Notes: a model not told the origin generated them from the letters alone. Counted from the stretch's first letter, positions 20,134 through 33,043 are shown. The stretch: 64,000 bases of DNA from Papilionanthe hookeriana x Papilionanthe teres (GCA_022702705.1 CM040423.1:112580738-112644737), one strand, 5' to 3'. Program-made: numbers and translations.

Positions 20134-21707
20134 TGATACACCTAAAATATATAGTATTTTTAAATGCATTTTTATACCTATTTTTGATGGAAGGTATATA
20201 TGTGTTTTTTCTTGTAGGTATGATTAAAATGACTGACCATGATGAAAGGAGCAAAAGAGGATCAAATTTAGAGCAAAAATTAAAGAATGAAAAAATTGGC
20301 TTAAATTTGGCGTCACAGTTAAAAATTCAAATTAACTTAAATTTGGCATCATTTTCGAGGCGTATTGGTAGTAAATTTTTCTATAAACTTCCTTAAATTT
20401 TTTTGGGCAGCAGATTTGAATGAAGAGATGTATTTTTTGGTGAATACATTGAATCTAAACATGATTTGAAGAGACGTCAAGGCACCTTGTGGAAACTTTT
20501 AAAAAAAGGACTTGAAGATCAGACAAAGGATGTTGTTGGAGGGTGTGGTTAGTGTTAAGAGTCAAGTTTATGTTAGAGAGTTATTGAGAGCACACCTTTA
20601 CACTTCATCCACTTTATTAACACTTGTATCTAGTTTTTTATTAAGAGTAGAATAGAGATTTAGAGTCAATGGAGTTGGGCATCAACCTCTATTGTATCTT
20701 GTAAGGGGAAAGTAAAGTTTCATAGGAACTTTAAGAGTCATGTAAAGAGGATTTCAGATAAGTTTTTATCTTTTCTTTACATTTAGTTTTAATGTAAGAC
20801 TTGTTATGTCTTCCCTATGAATTCTACTTTCAAATCAAGTTGTGATTGTGTTTTCTCCATGAGTTCTGAGTAGTTTTCTTTATCTTTTTCTTTTTTAAAT
20901 GATGAAGTAATTAAATTATGAAAGGAAGCTGTGTGAAGTAGAGGATTTCAAAGTTGAAAGAAGTTGTGATGATTCACTACCTTACACTTCATTTACCTCA
21001 TGATTTGGCCAATTAAGATGTTAAAATTTGTTGTCAGGACATGTAAGAACCATATGGTTGGGTGCAAATAAATAGGAAGATATGCTTTTAATGGGGGGTA
21101 AAATTAGAGGACATTAGAGTGGCAGGCTAAAGCCCCCTAATTTGATTTGTTGTTTTAAATTTTGTTATATGATGTTAGCCCCCAGGTGGAACAAATCGAG
21201 GGAACTCTAGAGTGAGAGCTAGTATCTTCCCTACATAACCCATCTATATTATTTCAAAACTTCAAATTAACCAATGTTCTTTATAGAACCAAGTAAGGGT
21301 AAAGAATATAATTGCTACTATTTGGCACAACACATTTAGATACTTCCATAACAAAATTCCATAATTATTACTGATTCATTGAAAGAGGAAAAATATATTT
21401 TATTCTCATTTACTTTCATATTATTTTATAGTTGTGTTAACTTTAGCTGTTTGCTTTACTTTTTATTCAAAAAATACCAAAAATAATTTTGAAACACTTT
21501 ATATCTTAAAACATACTTTACAAAATCATTTTTAAAAGTAAAAAAGTCTTTTTCTTATTTCTTTAAAATTTTAGACATTTCCCTGTGGGTTCGATATCTC
21601 GGGGCTTAATCAAAAAGTCATATATTACTTGATAAATGATATGTATACTTGTGTAGTATCCCATATTATAAATAATTAAAATATATTTATTATTTTCTTC
21701 TGAGTCA
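20134..21707 (+). repeat. LTR D1 (Athila-like family D)
   Basis: Opens TGATACACCTAAAATATATAG, as D2 does at 21,725, and ends TGAGTCA. Shares with LTR A the words GTGCAAATAAATAGGAAGAT (21,063), AGAGTGGCAGGCTAAA and the conserved U5 block (about 21,629-21,665), and is followed by a damaged primer site. Confidence 0.85.
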
Positions 21708-21724
21708 AGTTTTTAACGCTGTTG
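21708..21724 (+). other. Damaged primer-binding-site remnant after D1
   Basis: TAACGCTGTTG at 21,714-21,724 fits TGGCGCCGTTG with three G-to-A or C-to-T changes. The next base is the first of LTR D2, so no internal region is left. Confidence 0.6.
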
Positions 21725-23608
21725 TGATACACCTAAAATATATAGTATTTTATGCACATTTTTATACCTATTTTTAATGATATTGCACTTTAAGGGAAGT
21801 TATTTTGTGTTTTTCTTACAGGTATGATGAAAATGGATGGTGACGATGAAAGGAGCAAAATTAGATCAAATATGGAGCAAAAATAATGAAAAATCAAAAT
21901 TTTGGCACTAGCGGCTAAGTACCGCTGGGCCGGCGCTTAGCCGCCACAGTTAAAAATCAAAATCTTCATGTATTTGGAGCCAATTTCAAAGGGGATGGGA
22001 TGCAACTCTTGGTGGTAACTACCATAACTTCCTTTGGGCGGCAAGTCTTAATGAAGGGGTGCGCTCCTTGGTAGATACATCGAATCTGGACACATTTTGA
22101 AGAGACACCAAGGCACCTTTTGGTTTACTATTTAAAGAGAGTCTTAGGAAAGATTAGAGAGGCTTTAGGAGGCTCTTCCACTACGTTTTGAAGGAGGCTT
22201 TAGGAGTCTCTTCCACTGCATTTTGAAGGGTACTTCCATTGCTCTTCCTTTGCATTTTGAAGAGAGTTTTCCTTAGGAGTAGGAGTAGAGAGTAGAAAAA
22301 GTGCTCTTCCACTTGCATTTTAAAGAGAGTTTTTACAGTATTTTACTTTTATTTTGTGAAAGTTTTTATTAAGAGTAGGAGTAGAGAGTAGAAAGGAGAA
22401 AAGGGTTGGAGTGAAGTCTTCTTCTTCCCACTTCTTTTCTTTCTTTTAGTTTAGTTTTTATTGAATTCTGAAGTCTGTATTCTGAGTCATCGGAGTTGGG
22501 AGACTTGCTCTGAGGAGTAGTTTAGCGAAGAGTCAAAGTTTCAGAGGAACTTCCTTAGTCTTGTGGAGAGGTAGATAAGTGTTTACTTTTAATCTTTTTA
22601 TTAATACTTGCTTTCGTTTATTATTTTTCTTATTATTTTTAATTTCAAATCAATGTGTTTTTGTATTTTCTCAATGCATTCTGAGTAGATTACTTTATCT
22701 TTTTCTTTCTTAAATGGAGAAGTAATTAATTTATAAGGAATTGTTGTGGAAAGTATAAGTGTTTAAAAGTTGGAAGAAGTTGTGAAGATTGATTCTAAAA
22801 ACTTTGTTTACTTCTTAATTTGGCCTGTTAAGTTGTAAAATTTCTTGAGATTATGTAAGATCCAATGCGGTATTGTCTCATAAATGTTAGTAAGAATCAC
22901 ATGCAATTATATGGGTGAGAATTGTAGTCCATATAATTGAATGTAATATTAGAAGATATTTTTATGGGAGGGAGTAAAATTAGATGATTTTAGAGTGACA
23001 GGCTAAAACCCCCTAATTTGGTTTCAAGTTTTGAGTTTTGTTATGAGAAGTTAGCCCCCAGGTGGTGGGAATCGAGTGAACTTTAGAGTGAGAGACTGAT
23101 ATATTCCCTGCCTAACCATGTTCAAAATAATAGTAATTTCAAATTAACCTATGTTATTTATAGAACCAAGTAAGGGTAAAGAACACATTTGCTTCTATCT
23201 GTCACAACAAATTTAAATACTTGCACAACAATACTTTAAGAATTATTACTACTTCATAAAAGGAAAAAAAAATATTTTAGTTAATAGTATTTTACATCCA
23301 GTGTTTTTTAGTTATTATAATTTTAATTTCTTGCCTAACATTTTATTAAGGAAATTTCAAAAGACAAATCAACTTTCAAAACCTTTCAAAATCAACACAT
23401 ACTTTCAAAAACCATAAAAAAAGTAAAAAGATATTTTTTCTGATTTCTTTAAAGATTTTACATTTTCTTTGTGGGTTCGATATCTTGGGGCTTAATCAGA
23501 AAGTCCTATATTACTTAATAAACGATACGTATACTTGCGTAGTATCCCATATTATAAAATCATAATTTTCATATCTAAAATCATCAGCGCATTTATCCAG
23601 CGGAACCA
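21725..23608 (+). repeat. LTR D2 (Athila-like family D)
   Basis: 1884 bp, same opening as D1, ending GGAACCA. U3 carries GC-rich words (21,909-21,955, among them GGCGCTTAGCCGCC). The leader has degenerate repeats of the CTCTTCCACTGCATTTTGAAG type (22,180-22,330). Conserved U5 block near 23,500-23,545. Confidence 0.85.
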
Positions 23609-23849
23609 AGTTTTTGGTGCCATCGCATTTATCGGGGATCACGTTGCAAAGAAAGAGAAAATATCATTGGAAAGAAATATAAATTGAAAATCTTAAGCAT
23701 AAATATTCGGAGATCATAAGTCTTATGTTTAAAATAACTAATAACTACTCCTAAAGGAAAATATTAATTCTAAAGATAACTCTTTCTAGATGAATTGGTT
23801 TGGAGAATTTTGAGATAATAAAATATACAATTCCTATGTAGTGAAATGG
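23609..23849 (+). other. Primer site and short internal stub after D2
   Basis: TGGTGCCATCGC (from 23,615) and CGGGGATCA (to 23,641) are the two halves of a tRNA-Asp-type primer site, separated by ATTTAT. About 200 bp of AT-rich internal sequence follow, without gag. Confidence 0.55.
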
Positions 23850-25265
23850 ATAATGTAAAGGAATGAGATGCATTAAATATTGTATGTGACAAATAGGAGC
23901 AATCCTATTCTTTACCCTCTTCTAAGTGCATAAAATAATGGCTAATCCAAGGTTTAGTCACTAAATCCATGGTTATGCTTGGAGGATACTGGCTCTCACT
24001 AGGACCGAATTGGGGATTTTAGTCTGTCACCCTAAAATCTTCAATTCTACGCCCATCAAAGTATATTTCTCTATTTATTTGCACTCAACCCCTATGAAAT
24101 TCACCATCCATGGAATTTGAATGTTGTTCCACTTTATTGAGAATTACACCGCCCACTCAGATCATAGCACAATTACAACTAATTTTAACACTACAACGAG
24201 CTCTTATTGTAATGTAAATGAAGTGTAAGTAAACACCATGACATTTATAATTAAAACTTCTTCTAGCATGCATCCCAATACCCTAAACATGAATCCTACT
24301 CATTGCAAAAGAAAAGTAAAAGGAAAATACTAACATAATCTTGTCATGCCACTATTTCCAAATAAAAAGAAAGAGTAAGAGAATGACATCACAAAGCATG
24401 AAGAAAACACAACGGAAAACTTCATTTCATCAAAGCAACACCACTACATAAGTGTTTACAAAATCATATGATAATGAAGAATACAATACTTAGCTTTTTC
24501 CCCTTGAAAGAAAGATGAAGATCTCTCCCACAAAGTCTCCTGCTGATCCATGCAATGTTAGTACACTCCCTTACAGATTCTCTTAAAATTCCCTCACAAA
24601 TCTCTCCAAAGAGGTAGAAATCTATATTTTTACTCATATTCTAAGATCTCTAAACATTCTTCACATTTTTCCTAACATTCCTATTACTTTTTTTGACATA
24701 AAAGTCATTCTAATATAGTGTATGGACGAATTTCCTAAGAGGTGCCTCAAGAAACCTTCCAAAAAGCATTCAGGTTCTGTTTATATGGACAATAACCGCT
24801 CCTAATGCCGTCGACACCATTTTTGGGCGCTGCCAGCACCAAAATTCCATGCTCTTGGGTTTCTGGCACTGTCGGCGCCCATTCTGTGCAGCTCCACCAT
24901 TTTGCTCCATTTGGCTCCGTTTTAGTTATGATTCTCCCCGTTTCAGATGTGTTGTTTTCTTAACAGATAGCCCTATAAGATAATTATAAAAATAACCTTT
25001 CTTTAAAGTGTAATCTCATTCAAAAATATGAAATAAGTGTAAAATATATTAAGCATAGAAAAACTTATCAAAATGTGCAAGGCCAGGATTTGCTTTCTTG
25101 CTTATTTTTGCTCCAAATTGTACCGTTTTTGTTTCTTTTTCTCAAGTTGTTCATTTCTTGTTCCTAACACTGAAAAACATACCAAATACCTTCCTTTAAA
25201 GTGCAAAATCATTAAAATTAAGTATAAAATTTATATGTAAAATCAAGCATTTTTTAGGTGTGTCA
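23850..25265 (-). repeat. LTR E, reversed, 3' end lost
   Basis: On the minus strand it opens TGACACACCTAAAAAATGC at 25,265, has GGAGCAAAAA and GC-rich words at the usual U3 place (plus 24,805-24,890), a TATA near 24,780, a GTGCAAATAAATAGAGAAATA-like block (24,065-24,090) and GGGTGACAGACTAAAA (24,030). The conserved U5 block and the LTR end are missing. No polypurine tract next to it. Confidence 0.75.
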
Positions 25266-27230
25266 ACGTGAAACAATCTTTTTGCCATGATCATTGGGAC
25301 ATGGACGATTTCACTGATTTCCCACACCCACTACATAATAATGCTTTTTTATTTTTAACTGTAGATGGATGGCTCATGGGGGTTCAGTTATACCCACCTA
25401 TAAAAAAGATACTCCAATTTGAAAATTTACCTCAAAGCATCCATCAATTGCTCTACACTAATTTACATACTTTTGATCCCTTTCATCGGGGCCATTCAAT
25501 CTAGAATGCTCTATTATTTCCTTCTATCTCTTTTTTCTTATGGAGGCATTTCGTTTTGCTGCTACCTTTCGATGAAATTCTAAAACTCAAAGGATTACAA
25601 ATGGCTTCTCAATGTAATACTTAGAAATGTGAGGAAGTATCCGCCTCACACCTTTTTTTTATTGCTCTTTTGCCAGTGAAATCTAGAATTCTTTGGGGCA
25701 GCACTTTAGGATAGACTATTCACATAAATTGGATATGGGGGACTATGTACTGGTTCAAAAATTAGCTTCTCTTTATGATGTAAAATTGGAATCTTTTCCT
25801 CTTATAATTTTGTGTTTTATTTGGTCGGTAAGGAACAACATCAAATATGAGGGTCTTCCTCCTGCACCTTCTATCACTATATCCTATATACATGCTTATT
25901 TTTTTAAAGCTTGTCGATGCTTATAGTTAGACACTACTCGATTTGGGAGAGGTAGGAGGCCAGCCTTAATTAGGTGGTAGTCCTCTTCCTATGAATAAGT
26001 TAAAGTTAATGCAGATGGGAGTTATGGCTGTAATGCGTTTAGGACTGCGGGTGTTTTTTGAAATCATATGGGTCATTGCCTTTGTTATTTTGTTTCACCA
26101 GTATGTGCCTCTTCCCCCATTGAGGTTGAATGTTAGGTTATTTGGTTTGTTATACAAATCACTATTATTTTTCATTTTTATAATTTAACGATCAAATGTG
26201 ATTCTATTGCCCTAGTGGATATGTTTAATGAAGCATCTCCCCCACTTGGAATGTGATTTTCCTCCTAAATAGGATTTGGGATTTCATCATGAAACATCAT
26301 CTTGCTATTCAAATGCATTTCATATACAGACAATGTAATTCCCCTACTAATTGGCTTGCTAAGCAAAGATTATTAGGGGTGTTAGTTGGTGTTAAGCCCC
26401 ATTTCTATCTCCAAACGTTATTAAATAGGGATCTCCTAGATGTGCCTTACATTAGAAGATAAGATTTATTTTCTGCTCTTTGCTCGGGGCATTGAGTATT
26501 TCAATTTGTTATTTCTTCACAGATTGTCTCAAGGTTCTTGATGGTTTCAAAGATTTCTTTTTTTCTTTTTTGTTCAGTTACAAGGCTCTAGATGGTTTGT
26601 GGACCACTTTACAATCTCTCTCAATGGCTTTCTGTTGGATTAAAGCTTTCTTATATACACAATTTTTACTTGTTGGGCTTTACACATTTTTATTTATAAA
26701 TACATATCTTTTATTTTGGTTTTCTCTATGGTTTATTACTAATGGATGCACTTTTCTAATGCATCATTTCCTTTTTTTTCTGGGCAACCTACTGCTGGAG
26801 CCCCTTAGATCTTCTTCCAGTATTCTGTATGTCTTGTGGACTGCCGAAAAGTTAATTTAAACAATATATGGTTATAACTGTATTTTCTTAGAGATTTCTT
26901 GTGCAACATTTCCTGGATTTGTTGCTGAATTGGTGGTTGCATCCTTTGTCTTTCGCTACCACCCTCATGATTGTTTCTTTTCTATAGCACTTAAGATTTT
27001 TTCCTTATAACACTCATGCTTCCTCTTTAACCATATATATATTTTTTTTATAGAGTGGCCTTTCTATTTTTTTTGGAATTTTGGGGTATACTTGCATGAA
27101 TTCCTCTTTTGTTGTGGAGTTGTACTGTTGGTGAGTATTGTACTTTTTGGTTCTTAGTAGTGGGGATCCTCCACCACACCCCACTTTGTAACTATTTCTT
27201 TTGATTAATGTATATGGAGCCGTATAATGC

Positions 27231-27233
<3 letters not shown>
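25266..27233 (+). mobile_element. 3' part of a plant L1-type LINE (zf-RVT and RNase H), decayed
   Basis: Frame pieces show a zf-RVT-like segment (about 25,520-25,680, with LPFDEILKLKGLQMASQC and a stop in place of a Cys-coding part), a linker (25,693-25,926, ILCFIWSVRNNIKYE), the RNase H start VNADGSYG (about 26,005) with a frameshift, and a C-terminal NSPTNWLAKQRL motif (about 26,340). RT is absent, so the copy is 5' truncated. 26,460-27,233 is 3' UTR, ending at a CT microsatellite. Same family type as the LINE at 44,480. Confidence 0.75.

Positions 27234-27267
<34 letters not shown>
27234..27267. repeat. (CT)n microsatellite
   Basis: About 17 CT units at the 3' end of the LINE; probably its tail or target. 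Confidence 0.95.
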
Positions 27268-27271
<4 letters not shown>

Positions 27272-28047
27272 ATACATGGTTGCCCACTTTTTTCAATCAT
27301 GTGGTTTTTTGTTAGGTTGACCTCAAGCCACCGGCTGGCCATGAGTTCTGTAGTTTCGTGTTTAGCATTTGATCTTATCCTTCAGGCTGCTTAGAGATCC
27401 TCATGCCATTTTTGGGTGCTTAAGTTCACCAATTTTCTTGCTCCTTAACAGTGACAGTTTCAATAGGAACAAGAAAACTTCTAAATACAATAAAATAAAT
27501 CTTATAATAATCTTTATTTAATACCATAAATAGAATACTGGATGTCCATACCTATGGCCTTTATGTAAATGGTACTAGAGCAGTAGCTTCATCCTCTCGA
27601 GCTTGTGCCTTTTTTGGCTTTTACTTTCCATTTGATTTTCCTTCATGTGTAAAATCTGTCAATAATGCTAGGATGCTAGCCATTCTCGGGATATGATCAT
27701 GCTGACAAAAGGGTGAGCCATTCAGGAAGAAATTGGCAAAAATTGGAACTTTGATTGAAGGAGAGATGGTGGAGGAGTCCTCTAAATTTATTCACGATTT
27801 TCTGGCAATGATTTTGCTCAATACTGGAGGGGAGCAGGGTGCTTCAGCAACTGACCCATCAAGAAAATCTTCTTCTAAGTCGCAAATTTAGCTGAAAGTA
27901 GTCAATGTTTCCCTTTTGGTCGATACTTAATGAGTCAGAGGAGATGAACACTTGGTTGGCTAGAATGGATTGATAGATGATTTTTGTCTTGCGAACTGGG
28001 TGGAATAATATGAAAGCAAATTTTAGGTAAATTACTTTCATATTTCT
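27268..28047. other. No recognisable feature
   Basis: Mixed sequence with stops in all frames; no repeat or conserved block that I recognise. Confidence 0.4.
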
Positions 28048-28425
28048 TTGCTTTTTTTTAATTTCCTTATTTTTATCAAGGAATTTTTTTTCTTAGATGA
28101 GTACCATCACAATGTTGAACAATTGTCGGCTAGCATCAATGGTGGAGACCCAATCCTGAAGAAAATTCTGGCTCCTGTGGTGCAGACTAGTGGCAAAGAA
28201 GATGGGGTCAATCGCACGGAAAAACCTGATAAGGCCTGGGGTGAAACTTCTAAAAGATATTGGATATCCCCCGGGACATTAACATATTGCATTGAGGATC
28301 TAGAGGTGAATTTAGCCCAAAGATACTGGGACTTGCAAGCCAAACTGGAGGAGGTCTTCAATGAGAGATACTGGAAATCCAACATAACACATTCATTTAC
28401 AAATGCAAGTCTAAGGCCACCATAG
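28048..28425 (+). CDS. Uncharacterised 125-codon ORF
   Basis: Starts in a Phe-rich stretch, so the real protein-like part begins near codon 18 (DEYHHNVEQLSASINGGDP). It contains three RYW triplets (residues about 70, 92 and 108) and no known motif. It lies at the head of a region of degenerate gypsy-type sequence and may be part of it. Weak evidence. Confidence 0.2.
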   Translation: MLFFNFLIFIKEFFFLDEYHHNVEQLSASINGGDPILKKILAPVVQTSGKEDGVNRTEKPDKAWGETSKRYWISPGTLTYCIEDLEVNLAQRYWDLQAKLEEVFNERYWKSNITHSFTNASLRPP

Positions 28426-28749
28426 TGAATCAATTCAAGCTTGATTGTCAAAAATTGTATAGGAGATTGGTTTGGAGGGGTTTAGTGCTGGGAGGATTAA
28501 CTTGTGAAATATCTCCTATCAAGCTGATTTTATATGAAATTTTATTCTTATAAAAATATAAAATGTTTATTTTTGATAATCTTGATTTTCTTCTTATGAC
28601 AAGACATTTTCTTGATTTCCTTAAGCAGCACTTATACTTCTATTGAATTCCTTCAATTAAAGTTGAGGGACCTATGAGTGTGCCTTTCATCTTGTTCTTT
28701 CCAGCTCCTTGATTTCCCTTACTCTTTCTGTTCTTCGTTGTTCATTTCA

Positions 28750-30640
28750 TTAGTGTCTGAATGGCTCCGAAAAAACTCCCCAGACCTCTAGTTTTGTTGC
28801 TACAGTTGAACAATCCATCCTTTCACCATCAGGCGTCACCTTCATTTAAGAAACTTTTATTTTTCATTCAGTCATCAAGGTAAGGGCAACCCTTCTAAAT
28901 GAAGGGGCAAATGAGAGATACAGAAAGGACTTGGTGGTGTATCTTGATTAGTTTTGATATAGGTTACGACTAAGTTTGTGGCACGAGCTTCGAGCGATAC
29001 ATAAAGGTACGGTATTCTTCTAATGTAGATCAAGCCAAACTATGTGGTGAAGATAATGACCGACATTACCACAAAAAGACATTCTATGGCATGTCGATTG
29101 GTTTTGCCATATGTTCTCATTTTACATGGAGTTGGATGGCTGCATCAAATTTGGGACAACCATTCGGTTCCAATTTTTTGGGTTAGTAAATAAGTTGAAT
29201 GACTAGAAGCATAAGTTCTTCATTGATTAGTCTACCGAGGGTTGGGGTGTTAGGATAGTTCTTGCTGGTAACCTTTGCTAGAAGAAGAAGGCCACTAACT
29301 ACTCCAGAGTCAAGTGGGGCGATATTGAGGGGTGACTTCTCTCGATTTCGTAGCACACCGATCTAGCTATCATAAACTGGGACTTATTTTCAAGAGTTTC
29401 TAGTTAAATGACAATGGATTTATAGGCCTCCTTAGATGCCGCGAAAGTCAAAACGATGAAGGAAGGCCAAGAACAAAGGCAGAGCAAATGTGGCTGAGCA
29501 GGAAACAATGTTGCCTGAAAGAAGAATGACTGGAGTAAAGGGAAAAAAATTGGCTAAGTAGGTGATTAGTTTATCTTTTTATTCTTGCAGCCATAGTTTT
29601 GGTTAAATAGATTTCTATAAGGGAGTTAACTATTATCACCAGGAAACATAAGGCCAATGCTAACTTAGACACTTATCTCCTGGTTATAGCTCCTTTTGGT
29701 TGCCTACAAGCTAGGAGACTGTTTTTGTGACCCAGGAAGGTGTAGACAAAGAAGATTCATTTGGAGATGTGGGAGGAAGTGGGTGTTTTTTGCCACCGAG
29801 TCTTGTTTATTAATCGTTCTACTGGGAGTACGGCCAGTCATCTAGTGACTTCTAGGGGGATTGATTCAGAAATTAATCTCACGAGGAAAACTCTCGAGGA
29901 GGCTCAACGCCACAAAATCAAAGAACCAGTTGCGAAGATAAATCTCCCTCTCCTTGTGCTCCCGATGAAAGGGAAGGGCTCTCCTTTTGTGTGGTTGCAA
30001 AATTGGTAGAATAACTCCCAATATTCTAAGATCTACCCTTCCACATTTTTGGTGGCCATTTGATCGTAGGTATTCGTGAAGTGCCTTCAAAATTTGGAGT
30101 GCTCAGATCTATTTAAGAAAGCAGATCAGTACCATCTGAAGCATAGGAGGCCTTGCATCTTCAATTTAAGGCCGATCACGTCAAAACTAGATGGGCAGCC
30201 AATGTGGAATTAGCAGACGTCTCAGCCAGGCTAGATAGAAAAGCAGAGAAGTGGGCTGTGGTGGCCGAAAAATATCTTGCAGTGTCATAGGAAAATCTTT
30301 TCAGGGTCTCGAAATTGTTTTCACCCTCTTAAGAATAAAATTTGTATTCTAAAAGAGAAAATAGTGAGCATGAAGACCAAGGAGGGCTTCTCTGCATCAC
30401 TTCTGTCCCACCCTAGGTAGGAGAAAATCTTGAATTAATACTTATAGATTGGTAGCTTGATGATGATCAGTTGATTCATCTGGTCGAGTTTGGTTGATAC
30501 TTAAATATGCCGAACAAAAAATAATTTACAATCGTGTACTCTAATTCTAAAGGATCAACTGAGGACAATTTAGACACTGAAGATGAAGATGGTTCTTCCA
30601 ATCAACTTCCTAAAGCTTAGGTTGTTGCTTTTGGAAAATA
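28750..30640 (+). pseudogene. Degenerate gypsy-type transposon protein region
   Basis: Short open pieces in all three plus frames: a segment with GCIKFGTTIRFQFF, then KFFID and EGWGV (about 29,120-29,250), a Lys/Arg-rich piece (about 29,455-29,560), a frame 29,761-30,009, and a helix-like Lys/Glu-rich piece (about 30,150-30,410). The order resembles the plant 'putative gypsy type transposon' domain followed by a coiled coil, as I recall it. No catalytic motif. Many stops. Confidence 0.3.
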
Positions 30641-32945
30641 ACTTGGTAAGAATTTTGTATAGATAACTATTGTAAACATAAAACTTTGGTAAATATGAAA
30701 ATTTTATATTATTATTTTGTGTTGAAATGAGACCACTCGGTCATCTTTAGTAATTTTTAGTTTTTACCTTTGCTCTACCTTTTAGTTCGTACCTTTGTAT
30801 TGAAATGAGGGCACCCGGTCGTAATCTTTGAGCTGTTACGCTCAGCCGAAGTCTTACATAGCCAATCTCATTTTAATTTTTCTAGGATTCATTCCTTGGG
30901 TCAATTTTCACCTTTCACTTGGACTTAGGTGAGTTTTATCATTGCCTTAGTGAAGGTCACTGCCTAGACTTTACATTGGTGCGATTTGTGTTGCACTGTT
31001 CAAGGAGCTTATCACTACCGAGCAACGAGCTACCTTCAGGGTTATTTCCAAGTTGAGCTTTTAGACCTTTCTTTCTCAATGCTTGGCATCTCGAGTCAAC
31101 TGTGGGGCTGACTGATGATCTTGGCATCATGGTTTGTAGCTTTATGCTTTTGACTGTTCGAATGATCTTGCATCGTGTTTGAGAGTCTTAAAGCTTTTGA
31201 TTGATTAGAATTTCTTGGCGTCCTGATTGATAGCCCTTATGTTTCTGACTGACCAGACAATCCTGGCATTGCAGATATAGTCCATATATTTCTGAAGGAC
31301 CAGACAATCTTGGCATCATGGTTGACAGTTTTTATATTTCTGATTGACTGAAATATCTTGGCATCGTGATTGATAGTTTTTTCGTTTGGCTCACATCTTA
31401 TGCATATCAAGGTCTATGTCACCATGTCGAACTGTAGCTTCGGTTGGTTCCCACCTTTCACCAGATCTTAGGCAGATCTTGTCATTTCCTTCACAGGGAA
31501 AACTACTAAGGACAATTATTGTAGTTAATTTTCATCATACCCTTTGTGGATGTTGTCACTACTAGGAAGGGAACCTCTTCCAGGGCTTTATCTGACTTGA
31601 GCTTTATAGCCATGATTTTACTTTGCTAAAACACTACAAGATACTTGTACTGTAGGAACACACTTGGTTTATACCGGTGTTATTCCCTAGATTTAAGTTC
31701 CTCAAATGTTAATCATACAAATGGAGAACATTGAAAAAATCTTTGTTGAAGGATGAGACAGATCTCAGATGTACCTTTTATTCTCCGGCTAGGAATTCTG
31801 TAGCCTGAGACCATCTGGGCGACATACTGAATTTTTGATGTCATGGCAATGCAATTAATCGGTTATTTCATCTATCAGAAATTAAGCGTTTGTTTTGTAG
31901 TTTTTTCCTCATAGTTAACGCCTTCCTATAAAATGACAAGAACAATGCTAACAGTAACAAATCTATTGAGTAAGGGGGAATCCCATAACGCTTTCTGTCA
32001 GAAGTATCTCTAAGATGTACTTGTCCTCGTTGTTATTTCATCCCCTCTTATTGACGCTATGTTCCATGCTCATCGCACCTTTTAGGAATTTGAATCAAAA
32101 TTTATGCTATAAAGAATGCCCTACATCAGAGCGATAGGAATATGATGAGAAAGAGATAGAAAGATAGAGAGATAAAGAACATAAGCAGGCTTGCCCAATC
32201 GAGATGAATTGAAACATTTTCGGGCTCTACGACCGATTTCATACATAAAAAGAGAGATTACAGAGATAACAAGGAAGGAGGACTCTCTCTAAATTATGGT
32301 TCAAGATTCAAATGCCGAAAAGCCCATTAGCCATTTAACTCCCTAATTATAGACAATAGAGGCCTATTAAGAAAGAAGTTGCATCTCTGTACCTACAAAA
32401 TGAAGGGATAACTGGATATTGTACATTATTTTCATATTTCATAACGGCTTTTGGCATCTTTTGATTTCTCTAGATTCTTCCCCTGGATGCCCTCCTTATG
32501 TTGGCTGAGATGGCGTCGGCCAACCATTTTTCTTGGCTGCCAGATGAGTTTTGTATTTGGAAGTTGTATGGGTTTGACCGTTGCCATGGGTTGGATCTAA
32601 TGGTTGACCGGTTAGTACTATGACTAGCCAGTTACATTAGTGGTGACGATCAACCATAGATGTCTGGTTGACCTTTTGTTAAATCTGGTCAAAATGGCCA
32701 TCCGACCGAAAGGACAGGCTCCACCTAGTTGGCTAAATTGTCATAAGTGATTACATTTTTTGCCATACAAGCTTGTCCGATTTTGGTTGAAGAATCACGG
32801 GTCCTTGGCGGGTCAACCATAGAACCGGCCAGCCAGGAGTTTTCCAACCGCACCTTTATCTTTTGATCTGGCTTGTAAGGCTGGTTCGAGATCCATCCAA
32901 GTTAATTTTGGGTGTACATATTTTTATTTTTCTCAAAAATTAGGT
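30641..32945 (+). other. Noncoding repeat-like region, possibly an old LTR
   Basis: No open frame. It contains two GAAATGAG(A/G)CCACTCGGTCATC/GCACCCGGTCGTAATC-type blocks 80 bp apart (30,725 and 30,803) and the 47-48 bp minisatellite. 32,560-32,900 is rich in GGTTGACC/TGGTCAA words. Position after the gypsy-type remnant suggests an LTR, but I find no second copy. Confidence 0.35.
31076..31405. repeat. Minisatellite, 47-48 bp period
   Basis: TTGGCATCATGG and variants begin at about 31,121, 31,168, 31,215, 31,263, 31,310 and 31,358 (steps 47, 47, 48, 47, 48). A weaker copy lies near 31,082. Each unit also has a TTTCTGACTGACCAGA-type word. Confidence 0.85.
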
Positions 32946-32987
32946 GTACACACACACACACATGCACGCGCATACACACACACACAG

Positions 32988-33042
<55 letters not shown>
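32946..33042. repeat. (CA)n-(TA)n-(TG)n microsatellite
   Basis: CA repeats, a short GCACGCGCA interruption, ATATATAT, then about 21 TG units. The CA and TG parts can pair, so it is a potential hairpin. Confidence 0.95.

Positions 33043-33043
<1 letters not shown>

Noticed and set aside
27014..27277. Minus-strand ORF starting with an Arg-Glu repeat
   Set aside because: Produced by the CT microsatellite and the LINE 3' UTR.
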